DNA of 64,000 nt, from positions 1-64,000 of the forward strand of contig CALXTU010000003.1 in the NCBI GenBank assembly GCA_944391495.1, read 5' to 3'. Under the pieces are notes generated by a model. It had not been told where the DNA came from, ran no database searches, and was given only the letters and a program-made list of their open reading frames with translations. The translations under genes were made by a program, and so were the position numbers. The number at the start of each line of letters is the position of its first letter. Position 1 is the stretch's first letter. Shown piece after piece: positions 49,598 through 59,518 of the stretch. The stretch is from an uncultured Alphaproteobacteria bacterium (GTDB lineage: Bacteria > Pseudomonadota > Alphaproteobacteria > RF32 > CAG-239).

Positions 49598-50717
49598 GCA
49601 GAGATTAATCGTTTTGACGGCCGGCGGCACCGGCGGGCATGTTTATCCGGCCGATGCTCTGGCAACGGAGTTGGAAAAACGCGGTTATGAGGTTATGTTG
49701 TTTACCGACGGTCGGGGACTGCATAATTATAAAGGCAAGCTCGGAGAAATTGAAAATAAAGCCATTTATTCGGGCAGCGTGGTCGGCAAATCGCCGGTTA
49801 CTAAAATATGCAGTCTGTTTAAGGTCGGCTGCGGCGTTATACAGGCGGCATATTATCTGCTGCGCCGGCGGCCGGTTTGTGTGGTCGGGTTTGGCGGGTA
49901 TGCCTCTTTTCCGACGGCGGTGGCGGCGGTTATATTGCGAATTCCGCTGGTGATTCATGAGCAGAATTCGGTGATGAGCCGCACCAACCGCATTCTGGCC
50001 CGTTTTGCCACACTGGCGGCGCAGAGTTTTCGGCAGGTTAAAAATACACCGGCCGGGATTAAGACAATTTTGAGCGGTATGCCGATACGGAACACCATTG
50101 CGGCTTTGCACGGGCAGCCGCGGCCGGAAAAACAACCGGGAGATAAACTGACACTGCTGGTATTGGGAGGCTCGCAGGGGGCAAAGATTTTTGCCGAGGC
50201 GGTGCCGCAGGCCGTGATGATGCTGGATGAACAATTGCGCGCCAATCTGGTTATTTATCAGCAGTGCCGTCAGGGAGAAGAATCCGCGGTGGCGGCGCAG
50301 TATGAAAACAGCGGCTGTCAGGTCACGATACGGGCGTTTTTCGACAATATGCCGGAACTTTACCGGCTGGCCGATTTGATTATCTCGCGGGCGGGGGCAT
50401 CATCGGTGTATGAAATTGCGGCGGCCGGGCTGCCGTCGGTTTTGGTACCGCTGCCGATTGCCGCCGACAACCATCAGTTTTATAATGCCCTGGAATTTGC
50501 CGAAGCAGGGGCCGGAATTGTTGTGGAACAAAAAGATTTTACGCCGCAAAAGCTGCGGGATATTTTGCAGGATTTGCTGCTGCAGCCGCAAAAGCGGGCG
50601 CAGATGGCCGCCAAGGCCGGAGAGATTGCCATTATCGATGCTGCCGCCAGACTGGCCGACGGTATTGAAGAACTTATGATGAAGGAGAAAGATGATGTTC
50701 GGGCTGGGAAAAGATAA
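49584..50717 (+). CDS. murG: Lipid II synthase MurG
   Basis: GT28 glycosyltransferase that adds GlcNAc to lipid I at the cytosolic membrane face. Motifs: VLTAGGTGGHVYPADALA at the N-terminus, VVGFGGYASFPTAVAA, HEQNSVMSRTNR, VLGGSQGA and the UDP-GlcNAc site ISRAGASSVYEIAAAGLPSVLVPLP. About 377 residues. Start 49584 has GGAG seven bases upstream; the open frame to 49563 overlaps ftsW further. murC, which usually follows, is missing; murB begins inside the murG end. Confidence 0.96.
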   Translation: MTKDRQRLIVLTAGGTGGHVYPADALATELEKRGYEVMLFTDGRGLHNYKGKLGEIENKAIYSGSVVGKSPVTKICSLFKVGCGVIQAAYYLLRRRPVCVVGFGGYASFPTAVAAVILRIPLVIHEQNSVMSRTNRILARFATLAAQSFRQVKNTPAGIKTILSGMPIRNTIAALHGQPRPEKQPGDKLTLLVLGGSQGAKIFAEAVPQAVMMLDEQLRANLVIYQQCRQGEESAVAAQYENSGCQVTIRAFFDNMPELYRLADLIISRAGASSVYEIAAAGLPSVLVPLPIAADNHQFYNALEFAEAGAGIVVEQKDFTPQKLRDILQDLLLQPQKRAQMAAKAGEIAIIDAAARLADGIEELMMKEKDDVRAGKR

Positions 50718-51618
50718 AAAACGTTTGTTGGAACTTCTGCCGGAAGTCAAAGGAAAATATCTGCCCGGCGAGCCTTTGAGCAAATATACCTGGTTCGGCG
50801 TCGGCGGGCCGGCCGAGGTGATGTACTGGCCGCAGGATAACGAGGATTTGAGCTGGTTTATGAAAAACAAGCCGTATAATCTGCCGATTTTTGTTATCGG
50901 CAGCGGGTCAAACCTGTTGGTCAGGGACGGCGGAATTCCGGGGGTAGTGATTAAGCTTAACGGTAAGTTTTATAAAAAATGGTCGCTGGAGGGTGATAAG
51001 CTGACCTGCGGTGCCGGTATGAAAAACAGCGAACTGAAAAAAATTATGACGGACAATAATATCGGCGGACTGGAGTTTCTGGTATCTATTCCGGGGAGTC
51101 TGGGCGGTGCGGTTAAGACCAATGCCGGTTGTTTCGGCAAAGAGTTGAAAGATGTTCTTCTCGGCGCGACGGTTATCAACGGCAACGGCGATGAGATAAA
51201 TGTGACGGCCGATGATTTTAATCTGGGATACCGCTGCAGCTTCTTTCCCGAAGAATGGATTGTTACGGCGCTGACGTTTAAGGTTGAACCGCAGCCGGCC
51301 GCCAAAACGCTGCAGATTATTGAGGAGCATAAAGCTTACCGCCTGAAAAGCCAGCCGCACAACGTTAAAACCGCCGGTTCGACTTTTAAAAATCCCGAAG
51401 GGCTGCGTGCCTGGGAGCTTATCAAAAAAACCGGCAGCAATTTGTTTAAGGTCAACGGTGCCGAGGTTTCGGACGTGCATTGCAACTTTTTGGTCAATAC
51501 CGGCAAGGCAACAGCCAAAGATATTGAAGAGCTCGGCGACAAGATTGTTGAAAACGTTAAAAAGGAAACGTCAATCGTTTTGGAATGGGAAGTTAAAAAG
51601 GTGGGCGTCGGCAAATAA
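50692..51618 (+). CDS. murB: UDP-N-acetylenolpyruvoylglucosamine reductase MurB
   Basis: FAD enzyme that reduces the enolpyruvyl group to make UDP-MurNAc. Recognisable are YTWFGVGGPAEVMYWP, the FAD-binding VIGSGSNLLVRDGG, FLVSIPGSLGGAVKTNAGCFGKEL, YRCSFFPEEWIVTAL and GSTFKNPEG with the catalytic region, then ISxxHxNFLVN (VSDVHCNFLVNTG). 308 residues, type I. AAGGAGAAAG precedes two adjacent ATG codons. Overlaps murG by 26 bases and ftsQ by one base. Confidence 0.96.
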   Translation: MMFGLGKDKKRLLELLPEVKGKYLPGEPLSKYTWFGVGGPAEVMYWPQDNEDLSWFMKNKPYNLPIFVIGSGSNLLVRDGGIPGVVIKLNGKFYKKWSLEGDKLTCGAGMKNSELKKIMTDNNIGGLEFLVSIPGSLGGAVKTNAGCFGKELKDVLLGATVINGNGDEINVTADDFNLGYRCSFFPEEWIVTALTFKVEPQPAAKTLQIIEEHKAYRLKSQPHNVKTAGSTFKNPEGLRAWELIKKTGSNLFKVNGAEVSDVHCNFLVNTGKATAKDIEELGDKIVENVKKETSIVLEWEVKKVGVGK

Positions 51619-52466
51619 TGGCGGAACAGGCAGTCAAAAAGGAAAACGACGGCAAAGTCCTGCGGCCGGCCAGAGAATGGCCGGACAGGCTGAAAGCCTC
51701 GCTGTTTGTTTTGTTTTTGACGGCTTTTGCCGCTGCGGCGATTGTTATTCTTAAAAATGATCTGGTGAATAAAAAAATCATTGAGACGCAAAACGCCGTG
51801 CTGGATTATATCGGCGCCAAGGGTTTTGCGCTTGAAGATATTGTCATTACCGGCCGCAAAAGAACAAGCCTGGCCGAAATCAACGCGGCCATCGGGTTGC
51901 AACGCGGCGACAATATTCTGAAAGTTGACGTCCGCCGGCTGAAACAGAAGCTTGAAATGCTGCCGTGGGTCAGAGATGTGCGTGTCAGCCGCAGTCTGCT
52001 GCCGAATATTTTGCAGATTGAAATTGAGGAAAAAAAGGTTTTGGCTATCTGGCAGCTGAACGAACGCTTTTATCCCCTGGATACCGACGGTTATGTCATT
52101 GAGGCCGATTACCGGCCCGATAAACCGATCCTTCTGGTGGTCGGCGCGGGAGCGGCGGAAAATATTTTACCGTTTTTACGCATGGTGGAAAATATAAGTC
52201 CGGAATATCTGTCGCGGATTAAAGTTGCCAATTATATTTCCAAGCGCCGCTGGAATATTATCCTGGACGATATTCGCACCGGTGTGACGATTAAGCTGCC
52301 GGAAGAGAATGTGGCCTCGGCGTGGAAAAAATTGTTGAAACTTGATGCCGCACAGGGAATTCTTAAACGTAAATTAACCTTCATTGATTTAAGATTGGAA
52401 GATAAAGTAACGGTTAAACTGCGCAAAAGCAAAATTAAGCAAGAAAAACCGGAACATAATATCTGA
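51618..52466 (+). CDS. ftsQ: Cell division protein FtsQ
   Basis: Bitopic membrane protein of the divisome. One membrane helix (LKASLFVLFLTAFAAAAIVIL) is followed by the POTRA domain: FALEDIVITGRKRTSLAEINAAIGLQRGDNILKVDVRRLKQKLEMLPWVRDVRVSRSLLPNILQIEIEEK, then the beta domain with LNERFYPLDTDGYVI. 282 residues. Its ATG overlaps the murB stop (TAATG), so it is translationally coupled. No ddl gene between murB and ftsQ. Confidence 0.93.
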   Translation: MAEQAVKKENDGKVLRPAREWPDRLKASLFVLFLTAFAAAAIVILKNDLVNKKIIETQNAVLDYIGAKGFALEDIVITGRKRTSLAEINAAIGLQRGDNILKVDVRRLKQKLEMLPWVRDVRVSRSLLPNILQIEIEEKKVLAIWQLNERFYPLDTDGYVIEADYRPDKPILLVVGAGAAENILPFLRMVENISPEYLSRIKVANYISKRRWNIILDDIRTGVTIKLPEENVASAWKKLLKLDAAQGILKRKLTFIDLRLEDKVTVKLRKSKIKQEKPEHNI

Positions 52467-52490
52467 CAGGTTTCTTTGGGAGTTTTTGTT

Positions 52491-53750
52491 TTGCAGCATT
52501 CTTTTGGAAAAGCCACCACCATTGCAGCTTTGGATATAGGTTCGTCCAAAGTATGTTGTATTATTGCCAAGGTTTCCAAAGATAAAAGAATAAAAGTCGT
52601 CGGCTACGGTTATAATGCTTCGCGCGGCATTAAAAACGGTGTGGTTACCGATATCGGCCAGGCGACGATTGCCGTCGGCAATGCGGTGCAAGATGCCGAA
52701 CAGATGGCTAATGAGCCCATTGATAAAGTTATTGTCAGCATCGGCAGCGAAAAAATACGCAGTCTGCTTAAGACGGCTTCCATCACTCTGAACAAAAACC
52801 GTCCGATCAGTGATTCGGATTTGGAAAAAGTTTATGTTAAAGGGACGGCCAAGGTTAATGTCGGTGAGTACAGTCTGATTCACTGTATTCACAACAGTTA
52901 CCGGCTGGACGGCGGCGAGTTGTTGAAAGATCCGCGCAATCTGTTTGCCGAGGAATTGTCCATCAATATTTTGCTGGGACTGGTGCCGGAGCATATTTGC
53001 AAAAATATTAATACGGTTATTGAAAACGCTCATCTTGACATCAGCGGCAGGGTGTTTGATTCTTATGCGTCGGGGCTGGCCTGCCTGGTTGACGACGAAA
53101 AAGAAATGGGTGCGACGGTTATTGATATGGGCGGCGGCACGACCTCAATTACCAGTTTTAAAAACGGGCATCCGATTTATTTTGCGGCAATTCCGGTCGG
53201 CGGCAATAATGTTACCAATGATATTGCCTACGGGCTGACGACGTCTTTTTCGCATGCCGAGCGTTTGAAAACACTGCATGGCTGCGCCTTTTTGACCTCG
53301 CAGGACAGTATTGACACGATTAACGTTTATCCGGTGGGTGAGGAAGACGACAGCTGCATCAAGCAGATTCCGCGGTCTGAGCTTATCAGCATTATTACGC
53401 CGCGGATTGAAGAAACTTTTGAAATAGTGAACCGCAAGTTATATGAGGCGGGACTGGCGCATGATTCGTCGCACCGGGTTGTTTTGACCGGCGGTGCCTC
53501 GCAGCTGCCCGGAGTGGTTGATATTGCGGCTATGGTATTGGACAAACAGGTGCGGCCGGGAAAACCGAAAAATATTCTGAATCTGCCGGACAATTTGTAT
53601 GCACCGTCGTTTGCAACCTGTGTCGGTATGCTGCTGTTTGCCGTTAATTTTAGCGAACGGCGGCCGAAAAAAATTATCAGCAAACCGATTTCTGCCGGCA
53701 ACAGCTGGAGCGACAATCTGGCAATGTGGCTGAAAACTCTGTGGGGATAA
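52491..53750 (+). CDS. ftsA: Cell division protein FtsA
   Basis: Actin-like ATPase that tethers FtsZ to the membrane. Motifs: TTIAALDIGSSKVCCIIAKV (phosphate 1), SIGSEKIRSL in the 1C domain, ATVIDMGGGTTSITSF (phosphate 2) and VVLTGGASQLPGVVD (adenosine), ending in an amphipathic helix (NSWSDNLAMWLKTLWG) for membrane binding. There is no suitable ATG; TTG 52491 has GGGAG eight bases upstream and is preferred to TTG 52476, which would overlap that site. About 419 residues. A non-ATG start may keep FtsA low relative to FtsZ. Confidence 0.93.
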   Translation: MQHSFGKATTIAALDIGSSKVCCIIAKVSKDKRIKVVGYGYNASRGIKNGVVTDIGQATIAVGNAVQDAEQMANEPIDKVIVSIGSEKIRSLLKTASITLNKNRPISDSDLEKVYVKGTAKVNVGEYSLIHCIHNSYRLDGGELLKDPRNLFAEELSINILLGLVPEHICKNINTVIENAHLDISGRVFDSYASGLACLVDDEKEMGATVIDMGGGTTSITSFKNGHPIYFAAIPVGGNNVTNDIAYGLTTSFSHAERLKTLHGCAFLTSQDSIDTINVYPVGEEDDSCIKQIPRSELISIITPRIEETFEIVNRKLYEAGLAHDSSHRVVLTGGASQLPGVVDIAAMVLDKQVRPGKPKNILNLPDNLYAPSFATCVGMLLFAVNFSERRPKKIISKPISAGNSWSDNLAMWLKTLWG

Positions 53751-53774
53751 GCTTCTTTATTTTAATCGTTATTG

Positions 53775-53789
53775 GTAACCAAAACTTAA
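53775..53789. promoter_or_regulatory. CtrA-like binding motif upstream of ftsZ
   Basis: GTAA-ccaaaac-TTAA matches the alphaproteobacterial CtrA full site TTAA-N7-TTAA at seven of eight positions. It lies just before the -35 box of the ftsZ promoter, where CtrA represses ftsZ in Caulobacter. Confidence 0.4.
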
Positions 53790-53795
53790 GGTATT

Positions 53796-53825
53796 TTGTT
53801 TATACTTGATTTCAAACAGTATAAT
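53796..53825 (+). promoter_or_regulatory. Promoter for ftsZ
   Basis: TTGTTT at 53796-53801, 18-base spacer and a perfect TATAAT at 53820-53825, in the 107-base gap between ftsA and ftsZ. Confidence 0.55.
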
Positions 53826-53857
53826 CATGTCAGGATTTGCAAGGAGTAAGAAATACG

Positions 53858-55519
53858 ATGAGCATCAAATTGGCAGTGCCGGAAAAGAATATGGTTCAAC
53901 TCAAGCCCAGAATTTCGGTTATCGGGGTTGGCGGCGGCGGCGGAAATGCCGTAAACAATATGATTGCCAAAAAGCTTGAAGGGGTTGACTTTATAGTTGC
54001 CAATACCGATGCTCAGGCGTTGGAAAACTCCAAAACGCAGCGGCGAATCCAGCTCGGACTGCAAACCACCAAAGGACTTGGCGCCGGTGCCAGGCCGGAA
54101 ATCGGCAAGCAGGCGGCGGAGGAAGCGCTTGATGATATCAAGCGGGAGCTTGAAGGCGCCAATATGGTGTTTATTACCGCCGGTATGGGCGGCGGTACAG
54201 GGTCGGGTGCGGCGCCGGTAGTGGCAAAAGTTGCCAAAGAGCAGGGGATTCTGACGGTCGGCGTGGTCACCAAACCGTTTCAGTTTGAAGGTAAAAAACG
54301 CTCGGAAACGGCGGAAAAAGCTTTGGAAAATTTTACCCGGGAAGTGGACAGCATTATCGTTATTCCGAATCAGAATCTGTTTCGTATAGCCGATAAAAAC
54401 ACAACGTTGGCCGACGCATTTGTTATGGCGGATAACGTGTTGTATGACGGTGTGCGTTCAATTACCGATTTGATGATTATGCCGGGATTGATTAATCTGG
54501 ATTTTGCCGATGTCAAAGCGATTATGGAAGATAAAGGCAAAGCGATTATGGGTACCGGCGAGGCGGAAGGCGAGGACAGGGCAATCAGAGCGGCGGAGCA
54601 GGCTTTGGCGAATCCGTTGTTGGACGACTGCTCAATGAAAGGCGCCAAAGGTGTGTTGATTAATATTACGGCCAGTCAGGATATTACCCTGATGGAAGTT
54701 GATGATGCCGTTAACCGGATTAAAGAAGAAGTTGACGAAGATGCCAACATTATTTTCGGTTCCAGTTTTGACGCTTCATTGGATGGTAAAATCAGGGTAT
54801 CCATCGTTGCCACCGGTATTGACGACAATGCGCCGTCCCGCAGCGAAATGCTGCGTAAGGCCGAGCAAATAAAAGAACAGCCTCGGGAGGACAAAAGCGA
54901 AACTGCGGCGGTTGAAAGCATGAGCGAGATTACCCGGCAGATGACGCAGGAAACGGTTGCGGAAGAGGCGGCGGATGAAGATGAGGATATTGAAGAAATC
55001 GTGGAAACGGCCACGGTGACGATGATGCCGCGGGAAATGGCACCGGCGGAAGAAACAACCTTTGAAGATTTTGATAACCTGAAAAAGTCCGAGATTTTGG
55101 ACGATATGCCGAATTCCTCGGCGTTGTTTAAGGCAATCATTAATAAACCGGCCGATGAAACTCCGGAAGAAAATGCTGATGCCGGTGAACAGCAGATGCA
55201 TGAGGCTCTTGATGCACAGGAGAATTATTTTGTGCCGAAGGCAGCTCTGAAAATGCCGGAAGAGGAACCGGAACTGTTCCCCAACCATAATCCGGCGCCG
55301 ACGGTTGCCAAACCGGCCGAAGAAATGGAAGAGCTTATTGTCAGCGAAAGCGAGCCGCGGCGGCGTAGTTTTATTGAGATTATGACCGGGCGTTCGATTG
55401 CCAAGCGTAATCAGCAAAAACAGGCGGCACGGGTTCAGGAACCGGTAGCGCCGAGTTTTGCGGACGCGGGTGATGATAAGGTTAATTTGGAAATACCGTC
55501 ATTTTTGCGGCGGCGTTAA
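53858..55519 (+). CDS. ftsZ: Cell division protein FtsZ
   Basis: Tubulin-like GTPase forming the Z ring. Motifs: [25 protein letters not shown], the tubulin signature [18 protein letters not shown] near residue 105, and [10 protein letters not shown]. The polymerising core ends near residue 315; a long acidic, low-complexity linker of about 220 residues follows, typical of alphaproteobacteria, then the conserved C-terminal peptide [17 protein letters not shown] end ([12 protein letters not shown]) that binds FtsA. About 553 residues. ATG 53858 has AAGGAG upstream; the TTG frame to 53837 is less likely. A strong terminator ends the cluster. Confidence 0.97.
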   Translation: MSIKLAVPEKNMVQLKPRISVIGVGGGGGNAVNNMIAKKLEGVDFIVANTDAQALENSKTQRRIQLGLQTTKGLGAGARPEIGKQAAEEALDDIKRELEGANMVFITAGMGGGTGSGAAPVVAKVAKEQGILTVGVVTKPFQFEGKKRSETAEKALENFTREVDSIIVIPNQNLFRIADKNTTLADAFVMADNVLYDGVRSITDLMIMPGLINLDFADVKAIMEDKGKAIMGTGEAEGEDRAIRAAEQALANPLLDDCSMKGAKGVLINITASQDITLMEVDDAVNRIKEEVDEDANIIFGSSFDASLDGKIRVSIVATGIDDNAPSRSEMLRKAEQIKEQPREDKSETAAVESMSEITRQMTQETVAEEAADEDEDIEEIVETATVTMMPREMAPAEETTFEDFDNLKKSEILDDMPNSSALFKAIINKPADETPEENADAGEQQMHEALDAQENYFVPKAALKMPEEEPELFPNHNPAPTVAKPAEEMEELIVSESEPRRRSFIEIMTGRSIAKRNQQKQAARVQEPVAPSFADAGDDKVNLEIPSFLRRR

Positions 55520-55544
55520 TAAAAAAGTTTTTTATTCACGGAAA

Positions 55545-55582
55545 ACGGACGGTCCGAATTGTTATGGACCGTCCGTTTTTTT
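55545..55582 (+). terminator. Intrinsic terminator after ftsZ
   Basis: ACGGACGGTCC and GGACCGTCCGT form a perfect 11-bp stem around gaattgttat, followed by seven T residues. Confidence 0.92.
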
Positions 55583-55592
55583 GCTTAGTGTA

Positions 55593-55963
55593 TTACTCCC
55601 CGGCATAAATGTAGATATAAGCGACATAATGGGCGGGGCAGACATGAGTACCGTCATAGATAGTATTGCTGAGTGAGGCAGTAAATTTAAATCCGGCACT
55701 ATTATTTCCCGTATCATGTCCGTGAGCATAACCATCAGATGTGATGTAGTTTTTAAAAGCACCACTTGCCGGTGCATGCGGGCCTTCAGGGCCTCTGGCC
55801 CAAAAGCTTCCGGTAATATCCGGCAATCGTTCATAATAAGGGGCATAAGTAAGGTAAGCCGTGGCATAATCGCCTTTGTAATATAAAGCATCACTATAAT
55901 AATTGCCTTATAGGCCGGCAGGGTTAAAGTCAACAGGCTGCAGGATAAAATAAGTTTTTTCAT
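55593..55963 (-). pseudogene. Frameshifted gene for a secreted, tail-fibre-like protein
   Basis: An ATG at 55963 opens a clean signal peptide, MKKLILSCSLLTLTLPA, but that frame then becomes nonsensical. The sensible continuation lies one frame over, just after a TAA: GNYYSDALYYKGDYATAYLTY, PYYERLPDITGSFWARGPEG, SGAFKNYITSDGYAHG, SAGFKFTASLSNTIYDGTHV and CPAHYVAYIYIYAGE to the stop at 55593. The Tyr/Gly-rich ending with SLSNTIYDG resembles the C-terminal domain of phage tail-fibre or collar-like adhesins. The gene looks disrupted by a frameshift and possibly an internal deletion. Function of an intact form would be surface or secreted binding; inference. Confidence 0.6.
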
Positions 55964-56111
55964 CTGACAAACTCCTTTTTGTTTTCAGGTGTCGGCAGTG
56001 CAAAGAAACGAACGTTTTTTTGCATTAATTCAAAGAAGCGCAGCAGATTTTGATAAAGATTTGTAAAAACGAAATTATTGCTTTTTTAACCAATGTCTGG
56101 TATAATATGTT

Positions 56112-56147
56112 TAATGGCGGCAAAAAAACGTTCCTTTTTTTGCCGCC
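56112..56147 (-). terminator. Terminator after hda
   Basis: GGCGGCAAAAAAA and TTTTTTTGCCGCC pair around a short loop downstream of the hda stop on the minus strand. The stem itself carries the T-run. Confidence 0.7.
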
Positions 56148-56165
56148 ACTTTTTTGTGATGAGGT

Positions 56166-56894
56166 TCAGAATAAATTAAACTGGCGGTCGGAGTTGAGGA
56201 CAGCGATGGCCTCTTTGGCAATGTTGATGCTGACGGCGCGTTTGCGCGCCAGAGATATGTTGTCAATTTCTTCAACCAATTTACGGGCATAAGAGAAAGA
56301 ACGCTGCATATTGTTGAGCAGATATGTTAAAAGTTCGGGCTGCGGGGTTATCTGGCGGTCGGCAAAAAGCTTGACCAACAGCGCCATCAGCAAATCATCA
56401 CCCGGCGTTTTGATTTCCAGCGCCGGGACAATATTCATGCGCGAACGTAGGTCCGGCAGGCTGAAGTTGAGGCGCGCCGGGGCAATTTCGGAAGTAAACA
56501 AGATGTTGCCGCCGAGGTCGCGGTAGGTATTGTATAAATGAAACAGGGCCTCCTGATTCTGCAACTGCTGCAGTTCTTCAATCACGATTTGCGGACTGGC
56601 GGTAAACAGGTCGTGAGCCATTTCCCGGTTGATTTGTTCGGCGCGGATAAAGGGAATCCGGTAAGGGTGGTTGGTGGCCAGGGCAACTTTCTGGGCAAAT
56701 ACGTTGGCAAGATGTGTTTTGCCGCAGCCGGAAGGACCGTAAATGCAGACGGCAAAATACGGCCAAGCCGGCCACAAGTCTATTGTCGCCACGGCCTCGC
56801 GGTTACATTCGGCTACCATAAAATCTTCGCGCCCCAGACTCGGACGGTGCGGAAAATCCAGCGCTAACTGCATTATGTCGGTTGTCTTGTTCAT
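56166..56894 (-). CDS. hda: Regulatory inactivator of DnaA, Hda/HdaA type
   Basis: AAA+ protein homologous to the DnaA ATPase domain without the DNA-binding domain IV; with the DNA clamp it stimulates hydrolysis of DnaA-bound ATP. N-terminal MQLALDFPHRPSLGREDFMVAECN contains the clamp-binding motif (QLALDF); Walker A is IYGPSGCGKTHLANVFAQ; the Walker B position reads IVIEELQQL, with Glu in place of the more usual Asp, and the sensor region is LFTSEIAPARL and LPDLRSRMN. 242 residues. It overlaps the end of cckA by four bases (ATGA), so the two are coupled. Confidence 0.9.
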   Translation of the reverse strand: MNKTTDIMQLALDFPHRPSLGREDFMVAECNREAVATIDLWPAWPYFAVCIYGPSGCGKTHLANVFAQKVALATNHPYRIPFIRAEQINREMAHDLFTASPQIVIEELQQLQNQEALFHLYNTYRDLGGNILFTSEIAPARLNFSLPDLRSRMNIVPALEIKTPGDDLLMALLVKLFADRQITPQPELLTYLLNNMQRSFSYARKLVEEIDNISLARKRAVSINIAKEAIAVLNSDRQFNLF

Positions 56895-59518
56895 GATTTG
56901 CTTCTATTTAAGACATCAAAAACTTTGGCTGTCAAGTCACCCAGACTGTAAGGTTTGGTGATAAACTCAAATTCGTTGGTATTGCTGACCTCCTGCCGGG
57001 CAATATCTTCCGAATAGCCGGAGGCCAGGATAACGGCAATGGATGGGTGCAGCTCTTTTACTTTGTTGGTCAATTGAGCACCGCTCAGACCGGGAAGAAC
57101 CATATCGGTGATGAGCAGGTCAAAATCGGTGTCGGCAGCCAAAATTTCCAGAGCGTTTTCGGCCGAGCTGCTGTCAACCACGTCATAGCCTTTTTTCTTT
57201 AAGGCACGGACACCGAAAGCGCGGACCGAATCTTCATCTTCAACAAAAAGGATACGCGCCGGCTTGCCGTCTTTGGCAACGGTTGAGCCGCGATCAATCG
57301 TGTTGGATATGTTCAGCCCCATGATGATTTTTTGGTTAATGTTTGCCGGAGCGGATAAGGTTTCCTGCACTTTGAGAATCGTTTGGCCGGAGCGTCCGCT
57401 TATGACCGGCTGCGGGGTATCAGGCATTTCTTCTTCGGGGCCGTTTTCAAAACGCGGCAGATAAATGGAAAAAGTCGTGCCCTTGCCGACGGCTGATTCA
57501 ACCCGGATAAATCCTTCGGTTTGGCGTACGATGCCGTAAACCATTGCCAGACCGAGGCCGGTTCCGGAGCCGACAATGTTTTCTTTGGTGGTGAAGAACG
57601 GGTCAAAAATGCGGCTTAAGTTTTCGGGTGGAATGCCGCAGCCGGTATCGGTTACGTCGATAACCACAAAGTCGCCCGGATTGATGATATCATCGCCGAA
57701 AGTATATTTTTCGGGCAGATAATAAGTCCGGGTTGAGATAGTCAGCGTGCCGTTGCCGTTCATGGCATCTTTGGCGTTGACGGCCAAATTGATGATAACT
57801 TGGGAAAACTGGTTGGGATCGACTTTGATATAGCCGAGGTCGCTTTCGTGTTTGAAAACCAGTTTTATCTTTTCGCCGAGGATACGTTTGAGCATCTGGC
57901 TTAAGTCGGCAAAACTGTCGGTGACGTCAATCAGTTTAGGCATAAGCGGCTGTTTGCGCGAAAAGGCCAGAAGCTGCCGAACCAGACTGGTTGCACGGTT
58001 AGCGTTTTGTTTGATTTGAATCAGGTCGGCAAAAGACGGATCTCCGACGCCGTGGCGTTGCAGCAAAAGGTCGGTAAAGCCGATCATGGCGGTCAGCAGA
58101 TTGTTGAAGTCATGCGCCACGCCGCCGGCAAGCTGGCCGACGGCCTGCATCTTCTGAGCCTGGGCAAACTGAATCTCAAGATTTTTCTGTTTGGTGGCGT
58201 CAATGACGTAAACAATAAATTCGGCTGAGGTTTCCCTTTGGCTGCGGTATAAGCCGCGCAGAGCGCTGATATACAGATTGAGGGTTTGATTGTCCGTTTT
58301 CAGCTCGACAACGGACGTCTTGGCCTTCGTCGCTTTATTTATGGCCGATAACAGCTGCCTGGCGTTGTCTTCCGACAGGCTGTCCGACAATGTGTTTTCG
58401 CCGTCATTAAAACGGAAAAGCTCTTTGGCTTTGGGGTTGGCGCTGATTATTTTGCCCCGGCCGTCAATAAAAAGCATTCCGACGGGAGAATTATTGAAAA
58501 GCCAGTTGTTTTCATCAAGCGAACGATTTATTTGTTTTTGCAATTCGTCAGGTGTCGGCAGTTGATGAACCACGACGCCCCGGCGGATAATGCGGTCTTT
58601 TTCACGATAGGCATTCTGAAAAACATAAGTCTCGGTGTTTTTACCGTCGCGGTTAACAAAATGTACCGGGCCGAACCATGATTCGCGATGCGGCGGCAGG
58701 GCGGCGTTTTCCGCCAGAAAATCCTGCAGCGAACGGCCGATGAATTGATGCGGCTGCAGACCGAAAAAGTCTGCCAGATTTTTGTTGACGTATTCCAGGC
58801 GGTAATCTTTGTCAATGGCATAAAGGCCGACCGGAAGATCGTCCAAAAAGTCATGAAGTGACGAACATTCCTCTTTGAAGACGTAATCCATGTTTTGTTT
58901 GGCAGTGATATTGTGCAGCGTCCAGTAGAAGTAAGTTTCTTTGCGGATACGTTTGACGGAAAACGCACCGTCAAAAATTTGGGGCTTTTTCAGGTAAATC
59001 GGCCGCAGCGAGATTTCAAAATATTCAAGCTCGTTAAAAACGCGATCGTCGTTTTGTTTGAGTGTCAGCGATAAGGTCACTTTGTCCGAACCCAGGTTTT
59101 TACGCGCGGTTTCCAGCCGGAACAGCGCCGCCTGATTGGCATCACCGGCGGCCAGGTGGCGTTCCAGAAAATTCAGAACGGGAAAATCTTTGAGCAGATC
59201 TTTGGCCGGTTCGTTTTGAATGATGCTTTCTCCCGCAGGATTTTCAATTCGCCGCAGTTTAAAATCGTTGCGGATGATTTCGTTGGCAAAACCGCCGTAA
59301 CTGATGGCTGCCTCGCCGGCATTGAGCGTTTTGATGGCGGTCAGCAGGCAGTAGACGGTTATGACCGACGTGGAAATCGTGCTGTATAAATGATCTTCGG
59401 GATAAAGAAAAAACCAGATCAGGCTCAGGGTAAGCAAAACCAAAGCCGCGGCCAGCCGGAGCAGAGCTTTTTGCAGAGTTTTGTCCGGTCTATTGTTGGT
59501 TTTTGAGCTGCATAACAT
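56891..59518 (-). CDS. cckA: Hybrid histidine kinase CckA
   Basis: Membrane kinase that, through ChpT, controls phosphorylation of the cell-cycle regulators CtrA and CpdR. Domains in order: two membrane helices (about 20-65), a poorly conserved region, PAS (about 225-330, [20 protein letters not shown]), second PAS (about 335-440, [20 protein letters not shown]), HisKA with the phospho-His in [24 protein letters not shown], HATPase with [10 protein letters not shown] and [11 protein letters not shown] and [13 protein letters not shown], and a C-terminal receiver ([14 protein letters not shown], phospho-Asp in [13 protein letters not shown]). 875 residues. The [17 protein letters not shown] block is CckA-typical. 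Start 59518 overlaps flhB by 29 bases with GAGGT upstream. Confidence 0.93.
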   Translation of the reverse strand: MLCSSKTNNRPDKTLQKALLRLAAALVLLTLSLIWFFLYPEDHLYSTISTSVITVYCLLTAIKTLNAGEAAISYGGFANEIIRNDFKLRRIENPAGESIIQNEPAKDLLKDFPVLNFLERHLAAGDANQAALFRLETARKNLGSDKVTLSLTLKQNDDRVFNELEYFEISLRPIYLKKPQIFDGAFSVKRIRKETYFYWTLHNITAKQNMDYVFKEECSSLHDFLDDLPVGLYAIDKDYRLEYVNKNLADFFGLQPHQFIGRSLQDFLAENAALPPHRESWFGPVHFVNRDGKNTETYVFQNAYREKDRIIRRGVVVHQLPTPDELQKQINRSLDENNWLFNNSPVGMLFIDGRGKIISANPKAKELFRFNDGENTLSDSLSEDNARQLLSAINKATKAKTSVVELKTDNQTLNLYISALRGLYRSQRETSAEFIVYVIDATKQKNLEIQFAQAQKMQAVGQLAGGVAHDFNNLLTAMIGFTDLLLQRHGVGDPSFADLIQIKQNANRATSLVRQLLAFSRKQPLMPKLIDVTDSFADLSQMLKRILGEKIKLVFKHESDLGYIKVDPNQFSQVIINLAVNAKDAMNGNGTLTISTRTYYLPEKYTFGDDIINPGDFVVIDVTDTGCGIPPENLSRIFDPFFTTKENIVGSGTGLGLAMVYGIVRQTEGFIRVESAVGKGTTFSIYLPRFENGPEEEMPDTPQPVISGRSGQTILKVQETLSAPANINQKIIMGLNISNTIDRGSTVAKDGKPARILFVEDEDSVRAFGVRALKKKGYDVVDSSSAENALEILAADTDFDLLITDMVLPGLSGAQLTNKVKELHPSIAVILASGYSEDIARQEVSNTNEFEFITKPYSLGDLTAKVFDVLNRSKS

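Noticed and set aside
55562..55963. A 133-residue intact minus-strand protein near ftsZ
   Set aside because: After the signal peptide the frame is low in sense and overlaps the ftsZ terminator; the meaningful C-terminal domain is in another frame, so it is treated as a frameshifted gene.
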